Shown here piece after piece: positions 23,600-51,600 of a stretch of 64,000 nucleotides of DNA (the first letter of the stretch is position 1; each line of letters starts with the position of its first letter). The stretch covers positions 50,844,578 through 50,908,577 of the forward strand of contig OZ023214.1 of NCBI GenBank assembly GCA_963995525.1, in the 5' to 3' direction. The translations under genes and the position numbers were made by a program. Origin of the DNA: Escarpia spicata. Its lineage: Eukaryota; Annelida; Polychaeta; Sabellida; Siboglinidae. Below the pieces are notes generated by a model. That model was given only the letters and a program-made list of their open reading frames with translations. It made no database searches and had not been told where the DNA came from.

Positions 23600-26147
23600 G
23601 ATTTCAAAATTGACTCAGGCGCAGATACGTCAATCATGTCGGAAGAAACTTACAATGCCATGAGGCCGAGACCGAAGGTGAAACCGATCACGACAACACT
23701 GCTTGGAGTAGGCGGACCTCTTGAGAGCAAGGGACAATTTGTAGCACAAACGGAAGTTAAAGAACAATCGTTCCACTTCCGTATTGTCATTGTCAGTGCA
23801 AATGGAAACAACCTTCTGAGTCACAGCGTTGCCAGCCGCATGGGCCGCATTCTCAAATTCTGGACAAGATTGAGGAGGCATTTGGCGACATAGGGTGTCT
23901 CAAGACTTAACCATTAAGAATCGTGCTGCAGGATGGAGCTGAGCCGTATGCACTGATCATAGCCAGGCGCGTGCCGATACCACTCCAACCGAAGGTGAAG
24001 AAGGAGATGGACCGTCTGCAAGCAGCAGGGGTTATTGTGCACATCACAAAGCCAACGTCGTGGTGTGCACCGATGGTCCCAGTCATGAAGAAATCAGGAA
24101 AAGTCCGCATCTGCGTTGATTTAAAGAAGCTCAAGCGAGAAACCTTTATCCTGCAGACAATAGATGACGTCACTTCAAAGCTGACCGGTGCGACATTATC
24201 CATCTCTATTGACGCCGACAGTGGTTTCTATCAAATACCACTACACGAAGACAGTCAAGAGCACACTACATTCATCACACCGTTTGGCCGCTATTGCTTC
24301 CGTCGGCTGCCATTCGGTATCAAGTAAGCCAGAAATCTTCATGCGAAAGATGTCTCAGTTATTCGAAGGGGTGGAAGGCGTGTTCTGTTATATGGATGAT
24401 GTCCTGGTCTTTCCCAAAGACCAGGAGGAGCACGACCGTCGCCTTGAAACTGTCACGAAAATTGTCGAGATGTCCGGTCTCAGATTGAAAAAAGTGTCTG
24501 TTCAGACAAACTGAACTCTAGTTCTTGGGTCAAAGATTTACCACCGAAGGAATCGTCGCAGATCCAGAAAAGGTCGCTGTCATTGTGGACATGCCAGCAC
24601 CAACAACAGTGTCACTGTTGCGACAAGTCCTGGGAATGGTCCACTTTCTAGGTTCATACCTACCAGACCCACACAGCGTCACCCGTCCTCTGAACGACCT
24701 ACTGAAAGACGACACGGTTTGGTCATGGTGACCTGCTCAGGAAGAAGCATTTGTCAAGATGAAGACGTTGGTGTCATCGACACCAATCCTGGCGTACTAC
24801 GACGCGACTAAATCAACCTGTGTGAGTGCCGATGCCAGTTCATACGGCATCGGAGGGGTGCTCATGCAAGATCACGAGGGAGGATGAAGCCAGTGGCGTC
24901 CTGCTCGAGAACGTTGACCCCCGCCGAGCACAAATAGAAAAAGAATGCTTAGCGAGTGTGTGGGCATGCGAGAAATTTGACGGATTCATCTGTGGTCTAG
25001 AAGAATTTACACGCACTGCTCACAGACTACACTTGTGCCGCTGACCAACGTGAAATACCTCGACAGGACACCATTAAGATGTCAACGACTACTAATGCGG
25101 ATGATGTGATACAAGGCCAAAGCGGAATATGCCCCAGGGAAGGACCGTGTTGTTGCTGATGCTCTGTCGAGAAGACCAATAAAGATCACTCCATCATCAC
25201 CAGTCGCAGAAGAAGTCGAACTCCACGTGGATATGGTGGAGTCAAACTTACCAATGTTACCCCAGATGGCCCAGAAGATGGCCGAGTTGCGATCCTCAAC
25301 GAGGGACGATGCTACTCTTCTGTCAGCTGTTATCCACACGTTGACTGGATGACCGAAGTATGAAAAGGACGTACCAGACAGTCTGAGGGAGCTCTTCAAC
25401 GTCCGAAGTCTCCTTTCTGTCAGCCATGTTCTCTGCCATATACCGACCGAATCGTCATCCCTACAGATCATATAGACTGGACAAGATTCACACAGGCCAT
25501 CGTGTAATAACGAAGTGCCTGGAACGAGCCAGGGTGTCCGTGTGGTGGCCAGAGATAACGCGCGACATCAAGCACACAGTGGGTGCCTGCGACCACTGCC
25601 AGGTCCACAAACCAAGTCAACAGAGAGAGCCACTGATGACAACCGCTCTACCCACAGGACCATGGCAGAGAGTATAGCGGTAGACCTCTACCCACAGGAC
25701 CATGGCAGAGAGTATAGCGGTAGACCTCTGTTTGTCTGAAGGAAAGAACTACGTGGTATTAGTAGACTATTACTCTACGTGGATAGAGATACTGCACCTA
25801 AGTAATACGATGTCTGCATCGTGCATTGCAAAGTTGAAGGATATTTTTACCCGATGTGGCATCCCAACTGAGCTGGTGTCTGATAACGCGCCCCAATTTT
25901 CGTCTTCAGAGTTCAAGTCATTTGCAGAACAGTATGGATGATCCCTTGGCTGGGCCTGATGGTCTTCGGGGACACAGTGATCGCCGCCACAGGGTGCAGT
26001 CCCGCACAACTGATGGGCCGTCATATCAGTACGACCCTGCCAACACTACCATCTGCACTCAGGCCAAGATGGCCCAACCCAGACCTCGTGCGTCAGAAGG
26101 ATTTTGACACAAAACTGTCATATCGGCGCAACTATAACGGACATTGA
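23600..26147 (+). pseudogene. Gypsy pol: protease, RT, RNase H, integrase, broken
   Basis: Protease: IDSGADTSIM near 23610. RT: KEMDRLQAAGVI, VRICVDLKKL, ISIDADSGFYQIPL, FGRYCFRRLPFGIK (23923-24327), then YMDDVLVFP (24188-24514 frame). RNase H: ADASSYGIGGVL near 24835. Integrase: CDHCQVHKPS zinc-binding half, WQRV, YVVLVDYYSTW, and LVSDNAPQFSSSEF with the second catalytic Asp (25702-25941). Right after that an internal deletion near 25940 removes the third catalytic residue, and the C-terminal GCSPAQLMGRHI follows. A roughly 40-bp direct duplication at 25646-25726 further disrupts the integrase core. Confidence 0.9.
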
Positions 26148-26214
26148 GAAGAGATGGGTCCAGTGCTGCGTCGATCAAATAGGTGTATAATCACACATGT
26201 GCGACTTATTGAAG

Positions 26215-26335
26215 AGTAATGAAGGGTGACACTGTGGTGTTAAAAGAGAGCGACATTCTTGTGTTAAAGGAGTGACACTGTGGCAACAGTGTGGTGTTAA
26301 AGGAGAGTGACATTTTGTGTTAATGAAGAGCGACA
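26215..26335. repeat. Degenerate short tandem repeat (GTGTTAA...GACA)
   Basis: Irregular repeats of GTGTTAAAGGAGAGTGACA-like sequence, about five copies of 20-30 bp, just downstream of the Gypsy integrase. They have no coding potential. Confidence 0.7.
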
Positions 26336-26530
26336 CTGTATCATTAATTACTATGACGCCATATGTTTGTTTGACTGTTTGAATAGTGTCTTGATGATAC
26401 ATGTGTGAAATGCAGGTTAAGTTAATTTTAATCCTAATAGGAGATGCCATGAGTTGTTTACTGGTGGTCTGTGAGTGGTGCTACCACCTGGCGACCAGAG
26501 CAATGGGCATTGCCGGTCGGTCATGTGTTT

Positions 26531-26600
26531 TGTTATACGCTCATGTCTGTAAGAACTTGTTAGAAACGGTCACAGAACAGCGGTATCTCACTGCTCAATG
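26531..26600 (+). repeat. Probable 3' LTR start
   Basis: Begins TGTTATACGCTCATGTCTGT like 21567 and matches for about 55 bp. The rest of the LTR is not separable from the AHCY 3' flank. Confidence 0.55.
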
Positions 26601-26845
26601 TTGTGGGCAAAACCTTCGAGTCATCCTGAAGGAAAGACGTCGTGACCTATATTGCTCTTTAAAAATAATTACGGTTTGTTTATATTTTGAAATTAATTCT
26701 TCAGTTTAAATTGTTTGTAACAATTATTGTCTAAAAATGATTGTATAGTGCATGCTACTATCTGAAACATGTCCAAACTTATACAATGGTGTGGTAAAAC
26801 AATATTATCACACAAATGACAACACAAACGCATACATGTCCAATA

Positions 26846-26851
26846 TTTATT
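26846..26851 (-). terminator. AHCY polyadenylation signal
   Basis: AATAAA on the minus strand, 395 bp after the AHCY stop codon at 27246. It implies a 3' UTR of roughly 400-420 nt. The position lies close to or inside the putative 3' LTR of the Gypsy element. Confidence 0.6.
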
Positions 26852-27245
26852 TTACATTTCACTGTGCAGTTTGCCGACACTGCTGGCAGGACCCAATACA
26901 AATGTGACGAGGTTCACACAGAATATGACAATGCCCCTTAGGGAAGTGACAGAAGCCAACCTTTATGTCTGGCCAGCCAAGTACAACTTAAGGGGTGGAG
27001 TGTCCAGTCCACTAAATGGCACGTTACTAGGATAAGCACCACAGGTGTATCAATTATTTCCTACAGTAATTGACTAGATGTAGATGTTCAACAATGTAAA
27101 ACAACTACAAAATAGACATTTCATTTAAATACAGGCAGGATGAGTGGACATTCACGATCTGATGATAACAAATGTTATAAAGTAGCCGGTGCGACTTTCT
27201 GTGCATCATTAGGTATGTGTAAGGAGAGACGACAGACTACGACGT

Positions 27246-42206
<14,961 letters not shown>

Positions 42207-42488
42207 GACTGGAGTTTGACGAGAACCAAGCAGGCAGCAAACTACTGAGTGAAAGAACGATAATCGTGCACGCGCCGTCTTTTATACCACAGCTGATTAG
42301 AATAATGCTAAATTTAGAAACATGTGACTCCCGTTTACGATATAACTGGGTGACACGATTCGCTGCTGACCAATGACTAGTACGTTTAGAACGGGTAGAA
42401 TTCCGTATTCACGTGACTCGTGAAACGGACTTCGCCATTTTCCAGGGTTGTTTTTGCTTGACATAGGCTGCCGGTGTAATCATATACA
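42207..42488. promoter_or_regulatory. Bidirectional promoter between AHCY and ATP6V0D
   Basis: 282 bp separate the two start codons and hold no other ORF. Visible motifs: TCACGTGAC at 42409-42417, a palindromic E-box close to the CLEAR element that binds TFEB-family factors at V-ATPase genes in mammals; CCAAT at 42370-42374; CGCCATTTT at 42433-42441, a YY1-like site often near transcription starts; and a weaker ACATGTGAC near 42322. No convincing TATA box is placed for ATP6V0D. Shared control is inferred from spacing. Confidence 0.7.
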
Positions 42489-42609
42489 ATGTCTGAATAC
42501 GCTTTTAATATCGACAACGGCTACCTGGAGGGTTTGGTGAGAGGATTCAAGGGTGGAATTCTGCGACAGGCCGACTACTTGAACTTGGTGCAGTGCGATA
42601 CGTTAGAAG
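42489..42609 (+). CDS. ATP6V0D1: ATP6V0D exon 1
   Basis: ATG at 42489 gives [16 protein letters not shown] through CDTLE plus one base, donor GTGTGT. This ATG is the only in-frame start near the conserved N-terminus. Confidence 0.96.
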
Positions 42610-45600
42610 GTGTGTCCGCTTGTTTCTTCGCTGTCTCACCGACACCGAGGTGTCATTGTAACGTTACGCCTGTTGACATTCATGTGTCCACTGACTCAAC
42701 GTCATACACTTTGATGCCGTTCACCATGGAATCTTCTGGTTAAATAGTCACTCACTTTACTTCCAGCCCCACGAACGTATCTTATTTACCCTAACGCAGT
42801 TTAATTTGTTGTTGGTAGTCCTAGTTTTATGCTGTATAAATAATTATGTACCAGGGTAACTGAATACTACTGTCATTCTGAAGTTCAGTGTACCATATCA
42901 TTTGACACAGTGACCCATGTAGCTATAAGGCTATGTTACCATGTGTCTTCTCTTGCATAGCCATCATCTACAACTATCGTATATCTTGTATGAAAGGGAA
43001 GGCATCTAGAGTTGCCATGGCATTAGTCCCAATACACAACTGAAATTGTTTTTCAGTGATACGGTCAGCTTTAATTTGAAGATCCTGTCCATTGATTACA
43101 TAAAATAATAAAAATACCCAACCTCCAATAGGAATAACATCTTGTTAAAGGGATTCTTTGAGAATTTTAATCTCATTTTAATGTACGCAATTATTATTAT
43201 ACTCCTGTTAATATGATTATTTCGTGTAATTCTATGCCATTATTTCATTACAATTATGTTTTATTAATCACTAATGACCCTGACAATATATCAAAAAAAT
43301 AACTCCGCGTATGTGGAGTTTCTATTTTGTGCCCACCTTTACGATCCGTATAAGCCTTGAGGGAGTCAGATACAAATATAAATACAAATACTTTGAAATG
43401 CAAAAGTATTTAAATACAAATACACTGGAAAGTATTTTTTATACTTTTAAAATACTTTTTACTTTCAGACTACATTACAATATACAATATTGCTAGCCAT
43501 GGTTTGTAGGTTCATAGGCAACTAACTTGCAGTTACAACGAACCTGGCTTTTATGATGATGGTACCATCTGATTTGAGAAGCCACCACCTTCTCTTAACC
43601 CACAGCAGCAAGCAAATATTAGACACAATAGCTGGTCTTAGCAGCCACTGCCACATTGGTTAGGTATCAGGTAGGTAGTTTGGTTAGCTGGGGCTTGGAA
43701 ACTATGATCAAAAGACAGACAGACCAGTGCAACAGAGTCTCCTTTTTGCTAATTGCACAACTGACAAGTAAGGTGATGTTGGCTTCTCACACAGTGATCT
43801 CAATGACTTCTCACATAATGGCATTACCTTGCCATTATTTCTGAGCGGAAAAGTGGTGAATTGCCAAATGACATAGTAAAATTGCTCAACTCTTAAGAAT
43901 TCAAACAAGAATAATTTTAAGTTGTCATTTATTGATAATCACGTCCTGTGTATTTGAAAAAGTATTTGAAAGTATTTGAACATTTCAAATACTTTAGGAA
44001 AGTATTTAAATACAAATACTTTCATGTCAAATACAAATACTTTCATGTCAAATACAAATACTTTAACAAAAATATTTAAATAATTTCAAATGCAAATGTA
44101 TTTGACCCCATGTCTGATAGCGACAGTTCATGACAGATGGATTGATTTAAAAGAAAAAACACCATCTCTCCATGCACAAAGCCGCCGATGGCGACGCTGA
44201 TGTCATATTGAATGATTGTTTTTGTTAGAATATAAAAACTATGGTACTATCATGCAGTGTTTCCCATGGGTAAAATGATAGGCAAGGTGGCAGGTATGGG
44301 CTACGCGAACGGTACTCAGTAGAGGTGTGGTATCCACTTGACCACTGGTATTTAGTTGTGGTTACGTTTTTCTTGCACTAACCGTAGTCCTTGTTACCAC
44401 GCTGACAGAGTCAGTAAAAAAATAAAAGGTAAGTTCTTATATAGTGCAGGACTGCGCAAAGCGCATTACACTTTACTCCCTGGCAGACCTGTTCACTCAA
44501 ACTAACCCTAACCATCTCAACTTCTCTGAGAAGCACCCAGTGGTATCATCTGAAGACTATTTCATCATCACCTCTAAATTATTATAATATAATATTATGG
44601 TAAATTGGTGGTTTATCGCCTTCGCGGTTTTGATGCCCCCAGGATGCTCTCAATAGCCAATTCGCATTTACATGCCCCGGTATGGCACCGGGTTTACATC
44701 AACTCGACGGGATTAAATTGCCCTAAAAGACAATAAAAAAAATTAATATCTGACCTCTTTGTACCGGAAGTGATTAAGAATTAAATTACGAACACATATA
44801 TATAAAAAAGCAGGTAAAACCATTTTCATAAGGTCCTAATAAAATAGGCCAGTTAAGTAAAAGATTACCCAAGTGCCGACTACGGACTAGTGAATAGGAT
44901 GCACGGTTTTTATTTGGGCTTCAAAAGAGTCCGGATTCGACACAAGTGCTGATTAGTGATGTAATGCCATCAGCCTGCACGGTTTTCACTCCCACCACTG
45001 TCATAAACCAAAATGCAAATGAATTTCTAGTATGTCGAAACTCCGCAAGGTGTCACCATTGGACAACTTAGGTCTTAGGTGTTGCTTCTCCACACAGCCC
45101 CTTCTGGGGCTAACCTAGGAGATGTGCAGTGCGCATTGTAAAGGGTGCGTGAAACTGAATTTGACAAATAATTTTTAAAGAAAAATAAAACAAATAATTA
45201 TGTAAAACAAGTGCAATAATTTGTGCAGATTAAAAACACAGTTATCTATCTTTATAGTCTCGTAACGTGGGCTGGAGCAACAAGGTGGATGGTACTCAGA
45301 GCTTGTTAGAATGGGTGTACTGTAGGTAGGCTTATTGTTTGTGGGGGGAGTAGATTCCAAGCTCTTATGACTCTAGGATAGAATGAGTATGCATATGTAT
45401 TTATGCGTGCATGTATTTGTATGTATTTGTTTGGATCAGTGTTTCGTGTACGGGAGCATGGGACTATAAGATGTTGTGGTAGGGTAATGTTTCGTGTACG
45501 GGAGCATGGGACTATAAGATGTTGTGGTCGGGTAATGTTCAGGAGGTTGTGTTTTATTTTATAGAAGAAGGTAAGTTGGTGTTGTAATCATCTTCTTTCT

Positions 45601-48600
45601 AGAGTGCCAACCAAGTTTATTTATGAGGCTGGTTACGCTTATTGTGCGGCGGTGGTCATTTAAAGTAAATCTAGCTGCACTTCTTTGGATTTTTTCAAGG
45701 GTATCAATGTTATTTTGTATATAGGGATTCCAGGCTACAGCTCCGTACGCTAGTTTTTGCCTTACTAACACATTGTAGGCTGTTTCCTTAACTTTAGATG
45801 TTGCAGGGTGGAGAGAGTGTTTAAGGAGGCCAAGTGTTCTAGCGGATTGAGATGCAGTGGTGTTAACATGCTTTGTCCACGACAGTTTGGAATCTATTGT
45901 GATGCCAAGATAGGGGTGTGAATCAACTTGGGAAACTGGTTGGTTTGAGATGGTATAAGTGAAGTGGCTTGGTTTGCGTTTATGGGTAATTCTGAGAAGT
46001 TGACACTTTGGGATATTGAAGTTCATTTGCCACTTGTCTGTCCAGTCGGCTAGTTCGTTTAGCTCTGTTCGAAGGATGTTATGGTCTGCAGGTGTTTGGA
46101 TTTCTCTATATAGGATCGAGTCATCGGCAAAGATTGACAAGTAATATCTTTCACGTTGTCCAATGGAGTTAAATCCTAACCGCTCTGAGCGACGTTAAGA
46201 CGACTAAATGATGTTGCTACAAATCTGTGATTTTGCAGGAATATAAGTGACTTTGTGGTGTAATTTCGTGCCACTCGCCGACGCTGAATACATCGCGAAA
46301 GAACGAAAACAAATGGGCGTACGAAATAGCTTCGAGTTTTGTATTTGAAACCGGAATTTGTACACTTATGTGTGTTCTAACGATGTGACAACTATATTTA
46401 ATTAGCAACATATCTTCAGTGCGCTTAGTGGACAGCCGGACAACAGTGGTTTATGTTAGCGCCTTCTGCACGCATCCCCATTTACGTCGGTTGACACGAG
46501 GTACCACGGACGCCATGACACTTCGTAACAATTTACCTTGGGCGTTTAAAAAATCCTGTGTCATAAATCCACCAAAATAAACGAATACCGTTGCAGAGTA
46601 ATCATGTTTGTTTCAAAATATCGCCAATAAAGTCAGTATTGTTTACGGTGTTCCCGAGAATCGACACCACGTGGTTTATGAAACGGCAAATGACAACGCA
46701 TGATCTGTTATTACAGACTCGTCACGCTCGCCAGCAGGCGACCGTACATAATCTGTCGGTCGTCAAACAAAAAAACAGTCGCATATACGACCAATTTAGT
46801 CGCAATTTAGAGGACTGATCGCCCCAATGCCATCACTTGCGATAGAACTGGCTCTATTTCCTGGCGACCGTCGCCTCGTCGCATGTGATCTGTTCAATCA
46901 CAGCCAACACGTGATGCATCTTGAATTAGAATAGCCTTCCCTAGAAATAATGGCTGCATTGATGCGTAACGGCACATGACTCCTTGTGGTCACATGACAT
47001 TTCCCGTCTCAAGCAACTACATTGTGTTGTGTATACACGCGACCCACATCGTTTGCGAAGTATATCGCAAGCAATATCATTCAGCCTTGATATTTCTTAA
47101 TGATGTCAACATCGTCTCTTCACGGCGATGTCATCACCTGGTGTAAAGCATGCATAAGCCGTTGGCCCCTTCTCTCTGGTGTCTATGCCAGGGCAAGTAA
47201 AGATCCCACACAGGGAAATGGAAAAAACCTGTCGTGGACTCACTGAGCAGAGGACTTATTCTTTAAAAAACTACGACAGAATCATCAGCAAATGATTGTG
47301 GTCGAAGAATAGAAGAAGAAGACAGTTTATATTGTGATGAATAAAATATAGTGAGTTGTTTGAAGATTATATGTCTTGATTAATTCAATCTTGGTGATCT
47401 TGTGTGTTACCATAGGTGCTCTGGTTAACCAGAGCTTGTGACCAACAAGCTGTGCCTCTCTGGCAGAGTCATCTTGTACATTGGTTGCCACTTGCTTGGA
47501 TGCCCAATAGTGTAATGTTCAGATATTGATCAAACTGTGTATGGTACATACGCACGGGCTGTATAGTCAACATAAATTAAATCAGATTATTTGAATTTAT
47601 TTCACATTAGCCTAAAAGATTTGTCCCTTATATGTGTTTAAATGTACCATAGAAATATGTTTGCAGTGGAGTGCCATCTTGTGGATTTCAGACAAGCGCT
47701 GCTAAAGAACACCAATTGACTCACATAGAAACAACATTTAAATTGTTGTCATATTTACGCAAAAAACACTGTATTTATCAGTCTATTTGTAATGGTGACT
47801 TAATCAGTATAAAACTGTTATGCAAGATATAGAATGATGTAGACTGCATCTAACATTAAAATTGTTCTATTCTAACAAGCATTCTGTAGCCACACACCAT
47901 TTGAAAATTCTAGACTGAGTCAAGAACACATACCTGTTTTGACCACTGTTGCCACTGTTTACAAACTTGAAGCTCCAACTACAGACCATAGACTAAGGCA
48001 CATTCCTTGTTTGTATACTTGAAGCTCCACCTACAAAGCACAGGCTAAGGCACATTCCTTGTTTGTAGACTTGAAGCTCCAACTACAGAGCACAGACTAT
48101 GGCACATTCCTTGTTTGTAGACTTGAAGCTCCACCTACAGAGCACAGACTATGGCACATTCCTTGTTAGTAGACTTGAAGCTCCACCTACAGAGCACAGA
48201 CTATGGCACATTCCTTGTTTGTAGACTTGAAGCTCCACCTACAGAGCACAGACTATGGCACATTCCTTGTTTGTAGACTTGAAGCTCCACCTACAGAGCA
48301 CAGACTATGGCACATTCCTGTCAAACGAAGCAAGTCCACTCACTGTGTCTGTGATTGATGATAAACTGCGAGAGAAACTGGTCATCGAGTTCCAACATCT
48401 GCGCACGCATGCAGTAGAGCCATTGGCAACGTTCCTAGACTATGTAACGTAAGTATCGGCTTGGTGCTACAGGTATATATATATAAGAAGAAAGTGTTTG
48501 TTATGGTTTGCTTAGTTAAACTAAGAAGTAGAATTTGAAAAGATCGCTTACTATTCATGATCAATGCTAAATTAAGTTAGCTGTATTTAATTAACTGTAG

Positions 48601-51600
48601 TCTATTATTTTTGTAATGTAATTATTATAAATTGTAAGAATATTATGTAATACTTATATAAACATGCGTGTAAAAAAAATCTGGTACTGTGATGTAAACA
48701 TTGACCATAATGATATTGAAAATATTATTTAATAAACATTTTTTTATCAAACTATGCAGGTGCATATGCACATGACGATAATATGAGTGTATTTCATACT
48801 CACACATAAATGAATTTATTACAGACTATCCAATAGACTGAAATGCTGGTTCTGACTGTATGTTTGTGTGCTTACAGATACAGCTACATGATAGACAACA
48901 TTGTATTGTTGATCACTGGCACACTGCACCAACGCTCCATCTCGGAACTCATCCCTAAGTGCCATCCTCTCGGGAGCTTCGAGCAGATGGAGGCGATCCA
49001 CATCGCTGCGACCCCCGCCGAACTCTACAGCGCCGTCCTCGTCGACACACCACTCGGTGGGTAAAACTGGAACTAAACTGTCTTACAATAATATGACTCT
49101 AGGCTAAGGGGTCGTTTGCAATTGTCAACATTTACCTATTAGTGGAACTAATGTCCGTAAAGTATCTTACTATAATATGACACTAGGCTAAGGGGTCGTT
49201 TATAAGTGTCAACATTTACCTATTAGTGGAACTAATGTCCGTAAAGTGTCTTATAATAATATGACGCAAGGCTAAGGGGGTCGTTTACAATTGTCAACAT
49301 TTACATATTAGTGGAACTAACGTACATAAAGTGTCTTACAATAATATGTTGCTAGGCTAAGGGGTCGTTTACAATTGTCAACAGTTACCTATTAGTACAG
49401 AATGTACTAATTCTCAGATCCCCTTGCTATCCTCTGAATTAGTTCTTTAAAATGTAGATAATTTTCCAGATGTAGGTATGTAACAGTTTTATTACATGTG
49501 ACATGTAAAGGACGTGTAACAACAGCCATCATCGTTATGTTTACCAACTTTTATTTTCAACTAGTATTGTTATGCAAGTCACAAACAACAAAACGTGTTT
49601 ATAATTAGTACGTGGGCCTTGAACCACCCCTTTTGTACGCCCCTTACAAGTAGATAAATTTTGACAATTGTGAATGACCCATAAAAGAGTCCATGTTGTA
49701 ATGTCAGTGCTGTATTGGTATGAACTCTGAAACTTTATTTATAAATACGGTGCCATCTAATGGTCAAACACATTTAGGTTCATTGTTTATGTGTGATGTC
49801 AAGTAGTGAACAAAGAGAAAGTGATTGACCAAGTAGCACCAAACAGTAGATTCTGTTGGCAGCATCTTGTTCAACATTCTAGAAAACCTGTTTGTTTGAA
49901 GGTATATTTTATCTTGGGTTCACTCGTCTGGTTACCAAATCTAAAAATAAATAGATGTTACTCAAAACATCTTGTTGCTTGCACCTACTGTAATAGAGAT
50001 ACAGGCAAAGCCACGGGACCATCTTTTGGAGATCGTTAATTGAAACAGAATTTACCTTTTTCAGAAATGGAAAATTGGTAGCTCAATAATTATCTGTGGT
50101 AATTTCTACTTGCAATAAACAAATTGGAAAATGTTGGGCCAATAACTGTTCAAATCTACTAGATTCCTGGATAACTGGATAAAATGTTTAATGTTGAGGC
50201 CAGGTGATTGAGTTGTCTGTGATAGACAATTTTTTGACTAATTTTATATTCTTATAGTATGCGTGCATTTTCTAACAAGTGCTATGAGCTGTATTCAGGC
50301 CCGTTATATTTGACGTGTGACATTTCAGCCAACTACTTCATCGACTGCATCTCCGAGCAGGACTTGGATGAAATGAACATTGAGATCATCCGAAACACAC
50401 TGTACAAGGTGCGTAGCACTGAATACCGCTGATAAGGGTCAATGTTGGGATCATCTAAGCCTCTCTTATTTCACCCACCTTCAACTTAACAATAACTTCA
50501 AACTAGTCTGTGAGGTGTTTTATGTTGATAAACGATTGTTTAAAATGCAGATTTAGGAAGCTGATCACTTTATTACTGCTTAAAGCTAAATATTGTTTTA
50601 TTAGTAATCCAAATTTTTCTGGACTGCAGTCTACTTTATAATTTGTTTAACTTGTACGATTGCTGTTGTTCAGGCATACCTGGAAGATTTCTACAAGTTC
50701 TGCCAAGAAATGGGAAGCGAAACAGCAGAAGTCATGTGCGAGATACTTGCGGTATGTGCAGTTGTTTCTCTCAACGAGTTTTCTCTATATATACTATTAA
50801 ATATGACCCAAAATATCAGTAATATTGATGTAATGTGTCTAGAGACTGAATGATGGGGTATTCTACTAGTTTGTAATTGTCTGGGCAGTTCATTGGAACT
50901 TCACTAGTAAGATCACCATCAGGACTGGCCGAAACTGACCTGAATAATGAGGTGAGCATGTTACTGTTATGGAAATAATTTGGGACTGTCCTAGGGTGAC
51001 CTTACTTGCGATGTGGCTGTATTACTGAAATGACCACAAAGCAACGTTCCACTGTATTGTTAACATTTGTGGAATGTAGAGTAACATTCTTGTTCAAAAC
51101 TAATTGAAGATGGTCAGTTAGTATGTAATTCACCCAAGAGATGAGCCCTGCTATGGTGTTGATTGAAACTGTTGATTGACTGTACCATATAATATATGCT
51201 GGCTAGAGGGTATTGTAATTTGAATGAGGTGTTCATGATACATTCAAAGCAGATCGGAGGGCACTCATTGTTACATAGTACAGCTGAATGTAACAGTATT
51301 CTTGTAGTTTTAGGCAAATCTGAATCACTCATTGTAACATTCTTTACCCAAGTGTTCTCTTTTAGTTTGAGGCGGATAGAAGGGCGTTCATAATCACAAT
51401 CAACTCGTTTGGTACCGAGCTGTCGAAGGATGACCGTGCCAAGCTGTACCCGCGCTGTGGCAAGCTGCACCCCGATGGTCTGGGAGCCCTTGCTCGTGCT
51501 GATGACTATGACCAAGTGCGCGCAGTCGCCGAGTACTACGGCGTAAGTACTGCACTGATTATTAGTCATATCTAATGTAATGACATTTCAGGCCAGTCTC

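Larger units (their letters stand above)
21567..26600 (+). mobile_element. Gypsy-type LTR retrotransposon, degenerate
   Basis: Plus-strand remains of gag, zinc knuckle, protease, reverse transcriptase, RNase H and integrase between 22726 and 26147. A stretch beginning TGTTATACGCTCATGTCTGT occurs at 21567 and again at 26531, followed by similar CAGAGAC/GAAACGG-TCACAGAACAG; these are the probable starts of the 5' and 3' LTRs. GGCGCACGAGGATGG at about 22594 resembles the leader found after the 5' LTR of many Gypsy elements. The 5' LTR region is interrupted by a LINE 3' end (21672-22195). The 3' LTR end was not located. Confidence 0.85.

Noticed and set aside
46591..46818. Small ORF (75 codons) in ATP6V0D intron 1
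   Set aside because: No recognisable motif, no splice or promoter context; similar-length ORFs occur by chance across the window.
51114..51569. Minus-strand ORF of 151 codons
   Set aside because: It is antisense to ATP6V0D exon 6 and its flanking intron; the sense exon is strongly supported.
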